A DNA stretch of 64,000 nt, taken from positions 116,322,213-116,386,212 of the forward strand of contig CM044310.1 of NCBI GenBank assembly GCA_024291935.2, given 5' to 3'. Every line of letters starts with the position of its first letter. The first letter of the stretch is position 1. The notes under the pieces were generated by a model, which saw only the letters and a list, made by a program, of their open reading frames with translations, was not told the DNA's origin and did no database searches. Below are positions 61,148 through 64,000 of this stretch, in pieces. A program made the position numbers and the translations under genes. The stretch comes from Okapia johnstoni. Its lineage: Eukaryota > Chordata > Mammalia > Artiodactyla > Giraffidae.

Positions 61148-63362
61148 ATGTCAGCCCACGATGGCTGCCTCAGCCTCGTCAAGTACCTCCTCTTCGTCTT
61201 CAACCTCTTCTTCTTCGTAAGTTGCCTCTTGGCTCCCGAGCCAGGGCCCCAGCCCCCGCCGTAGCCACCCCATTTCATTTCCCCGGGTTGCCCACCAGCC
61301 ATACTCTCCTCTCCCCAGGTCCTAGGCAGCCTTATCTTCTGCTTCGGCATCTGGATACTCATTGACAAAACCAGCTTTGTGTCCTTCGTGGGTAAGGGGC
61401 TGAGGCAGTCCGGGGCTGGGTGCGGGCGTTGGGGGGGCATGTGTGGAGGGGTCTTCCTGGAACAGGTACGAACAGGACTCCCCTCCTAGGGGACTCCTGG
61501 GGTCTCCCTCATCCCAGGGAGGCCCATGGTGCCCAGCTTTCTTGTCTGATCTTAGGCTCTGCTCCACTCCTTGCTACGGCCACAACTTCTGAGCCTCAGC
61601 TTCTTCCTCTGGTAAATGAGTTGTGCGTACCAATAACAATAATAGTGGCCATTTCTCAGGCACTTAGGTGCCAGACAGCTATGTGTCACACCTTAGGTGA
61701 CACATAGGTGTCAGATCTTGGGCAGAGATGCTCATCAGATTCTCCCATAAGTCTTCCCTCTTTTGAGGTTCAGAGAAGGGAAGTCACTGGATGTCACACA
61801 GCAAGGAAGTAGAATAGCAGATTAACACTAATAATCTTTGTAGGAAAATAACACTGGGGTAGTAGTCAAAATCCCAATAACTCATATTTAATAAATGTTT
61901 ACAAGATTTATTAAATATGAGGAGGACTAGAGGACTGGTGTAGAGGATCGAACTGAACACATGTCTCCCATGTGTTCCTCAAAACAACTCTAGGAAATAG
62001 ATATCATTATTCCCTAGGTCTCAGGGGGGTTTAGGTGGCTGATCCAATGTTGCAGAACAAGTGATGAAGCTGAAACTACTGGAGGTGAGGAGGGGCTGAA
62101 GGAGGAGAGAGAGACTGAGAACAAGAGGGAAAGACAGAGACCAGGAAGAAAGGGGCACAGAGATCCAGAAAGAAGGGAACAGAGACCTAAAGACAGAGAG
62201 GGCCAAAGACCAGGGAGAGAGGTGGAAAGAATTCCAGGAGACAGAGATTCAGTGTAGGACAGGGACAGAGACTCAGAGAAAAGGATGCCAGGAGCCCAGG
62301 AAGAGGCCCCCTCCCCCAGGTTACTGCTCCCCTCTTGGGAGATGTGTGGGTGGGGAATGGGGCTGTCTGGAGCTGTGCACGTGGAGCCCAAAGTCATTGC
62401 CTCTCAACTCCCCCAGGCTTGTCCTTCATGCCCTTGCAGATCTGGTCCAAGGTCCTGGCCGTCTCAGGAATCCTCACCATGGGCCTTGCCCTCCTGGGCT
62501 GTGTGGGGGCCTTGAAGGAGTTCCGCTGCCTCCTGGGCCTGGTGAGTTCCCCACACCCTTCCACCTCTAGGATCATTCACATCTTGTCCTTAAATAGAGC
62601 CCTGGCAGCCCCTTCATCCTGGGGAGTTAAGCCTGACCTGCCCACTCTGTCTTCCTCCCCGCTCCAGTATTTTGGGACACTGCTGCTCCTGTTTGCCACG
62701 CAGATCACTCTAGGAATCCTCATCTCCACTCAGAGAGTCCAGGTGAGCTCACCTTCTCCTCCCCTCACCCGAGCTAGTGGGTGGGGAGGGGGGGTGTGGA
62801 AAGAGATGGAAGCAAAGGCGGACAGGGGCTAACACAAAGATAAATAACAGAGAGAGATGAAGAAGACAGAAAGACAGAGACTGGTAGAGAGACACAGAGA
62901 AGGATCTAGAGACAGAGGGTCAGAGAAAGACTCACCAACACAAAAGAAGACAGAGATCCAAAGGGAAACAGAAGCGAGGAAAGAAAACACTTGGAGAAAC
63001 AGAGGGCTCCAAGAAAGAGACAGAAACTTAATGAGATCGTGGGAGACAGTGGAGACACGGAAAGACAGAGGTAGAAACAGGCAGAGAGGTTTGGAGGGAC
63101 AGAGACACAGCTAGCCATTCAGTGAAACACCAAGGCTGCCATGAAGATGCTCAGAGACCACCAGAAGCTGGGACGGCTACGGAGTGGCGGGAGTGGGTTG
63201 GAGCAGAGGGCAGTGGGGAGGCAGGTGGGGGATTCAGCCTCACTCTCGGCCTGTCAGCTGAAGAGGAAAGTGAAGGACGTTGTGCAGAAGACCATCCAAA
63301 CCTACCGCGCTCGCCTGGAGGAGACGGCGGCTGAGGAGAGCTGGGACTACGTGCAGTTTCAG
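61148..63362 (+). CDS. CD37: Tetraspanin CD37, first five coding exons (3' part outside window)
   Basis: Leukocyte tetraspanin of the plasma membrane, mainly in B cells, where it organises membrane partners such as integrins. Coding exons: 61148-61216, 61319-61391, 62417-62541, 62668-62742 and 63258-63362. All have AG/GT borders and matching phases, giving 149 codons without stop. Seen: N-terminus [19 protein letters not shown] (human MSAQESCLSL), TM1 across exons 1-2, TM2 in exon 3 with [10 protein letters not shown]3 in exon 4 with [11 protein letters not shown], and the start of the large extracellular loop in exon 5 ending ESWDYVQFQ. The next exon should begin with the CCG-containing part of that loop and is not found before 64000. 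Introns 2 and 4 contain purine-rich simple repeats. CD37 lies tail-away from SLC6A16, as in human. Confidence 0.93.
61596..62080. repeat. MIR-like SINE remnants in CD37 intron 2
   Basis: GGCACTTAGGTGCCAGACAGC, AGGTTCAGAGAAGGGAAGTCACTGGATGTCACACAGCAAGGAAG and a second set at 61965-62080 (CCTCAAAACAACTCTAGGAAATAGATATCATTATTCCC) follow the MIR pattern. A perfect 11-bp inverted repeat (61679-61689 with 61697-61707) lies in the first. Confidence 0.5.
62090..62290 (+). repeat. GA-rich simple repeat in CD37 intron 2
   Basis: Degenerate (AGAGACAG)n-type purine tract, with units such as AGAGAGACTGAGA and GGGACAGAGACTCAGAGA. Confidence 0.6.
62840..63115 (+). repeat. GA-rich simple repeat in CD37 intron 4
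   Basis: A second long purine-rich tract with units like AGACAGAAAGACAGAGAC and GAGACACAGAGAAGG, ending shortly before the fifth coding exon. Confidence 0.6.
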
Positions 63363-64000
63363 GTGCGTGAGGCCCCCGCCCACCAGGATCCCTCCCTCTA
63401 GCACTGGGATTCTGACTAGGCTCCGCCCTCTGCCTGGAGGAGGCTTGGCCCCAGCTCTAGGACCCTAACGTAACCCTCCCCACCTAAGCCACCTCCAGCC
63501 CGTGGCGACTTGGCCCAGTCTCTCAGCTCCCACCCCCTGCAGTGACTCCGCCCCTGCCTCGACAGGACTCCTCCCTCAGTCTCAAGGCCCTAGCGTGACC
63601 CCACTCCCTTCCCAGTAGTGACTCTGGCTCCCAAGGGACCAGGCCCAAGTGAGATTCCTTTCCCTGGTCACTCACACGGCCCCGCCCCCCCATCCATTTT
63701 TCCCCCTACTTACAGCTGGATTGTACTGCCTACCCAGTCCTCCAAAGCACGATTCTGCAGCTCTTCCCCCAGCCCCAAGACGCCCGCCCCCGTGACTCCT
63801 CTCTCCCAACCTCATGTACCCCTAATGTCCCTTGGCCCTGTTGTGACCACACCCCAGCCCACAGTCCGTTAGCCCTCTACTCCCCAATAGGACCCAGTCC
63901 CCAGTCATACCCATCACCTAGTCCCCTGATCCCCCAAAGCATCTTGCATCTCTAGTCCTTGTTCCTCTGACTTTTTTTTTTTTTGTAGTTGCTTTACAAT
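63363..64000 (+). other. CD37 intron 5 (start), C-rich, ending in a repeat
   Basis: C/T-rich intron with no exon seen. From about 63971 a T-tract followed by GTAGTTGCTTTACAAT begins a ruminant interspersed repeat that is cut by the window edge. Confidence 0.55.

Noticed and set aside
1..64000. CRISPR arrays, operons or other prokaryotic systems
   Set aside because: The window is plainly mammalian: spliced genes, SINEs, LINEs and a processed pseudogene. No regularly spaced short repeats were found.

Overview
This is vertebrate nuclear DNA from a ruminant (cattle, sheep or goat type). The diagnostic signs are many Bov-tA/Bov-A2 SINEs, tRNA-Glu (CHR-type) SINEs and BovB (RTE-clade) LINE copies. 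Genes are split into short exons with GT/AG borders, so most long open frames are either single exons or repeat sequence. The gene order, an SLC6A16-type transporter on the minus strand followed by CD37 on the plus strand, matches the mammalian SLC6A16-CD37 neighbourhood (human 19q13.33). The species cannot be settled from this window alone.

Region by region. (1) 1-5344, minus strand: an SLC6 orphan-transporter gene with eleven coding exons visible. Every frame and phase is intact, and the last exon runs off the left edge. It keeps more of the classical SLC6 signatures than SLC6A16 and may be the ruminant counterpart of the gene that survives in human only as SLC6A21P. (2) 5.4-19.3 kb: long 5' intron or flank filled with L1, MaLR-type LTR, SINE and BovB copies. 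A GC-rich, repeat-free island at about 19.4-19.85 kb is a candidate promoter for gene 1. (3) 21097-40951, minus strand: SLC6A16 itself. Nine coding exons join into an uninterrupted 598-codon frame. The two exons that encode EL4/TM8 in gene 1 were not found, and the following exon has a shortened 5' end whose phase still fits. Its 14.8-kb intron at that point is packed with L1, BovB, SINE and LTR sequence. (4) 41-52.7 kb: SINE/L1-rich 5' intron with a RAN processed pseudogene. (5) 52.75-53.8 kb: CpG island, probably the SLC6A16 promoter. (6) 54-60 kb: more repeats, including a long L1. (7) 60.9 kb to the end, plus strand: CD37 promoter region and the first five coding exons of the tetraspanin CD37. 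The gene continues past the right edge.

The two SLC6 genes are tandem duplicates with the same exon phases. They are about 87% identical in one intron yet strongly diverged in several exons, which suggests local gene conversion. Nothing prokaryotic, no CRISPR array and no RNA gene was seen. The most notable signal is the predicted SLC6A16 protein that lacks TM8 and TM9 but keeps reading frame and membrane topology.
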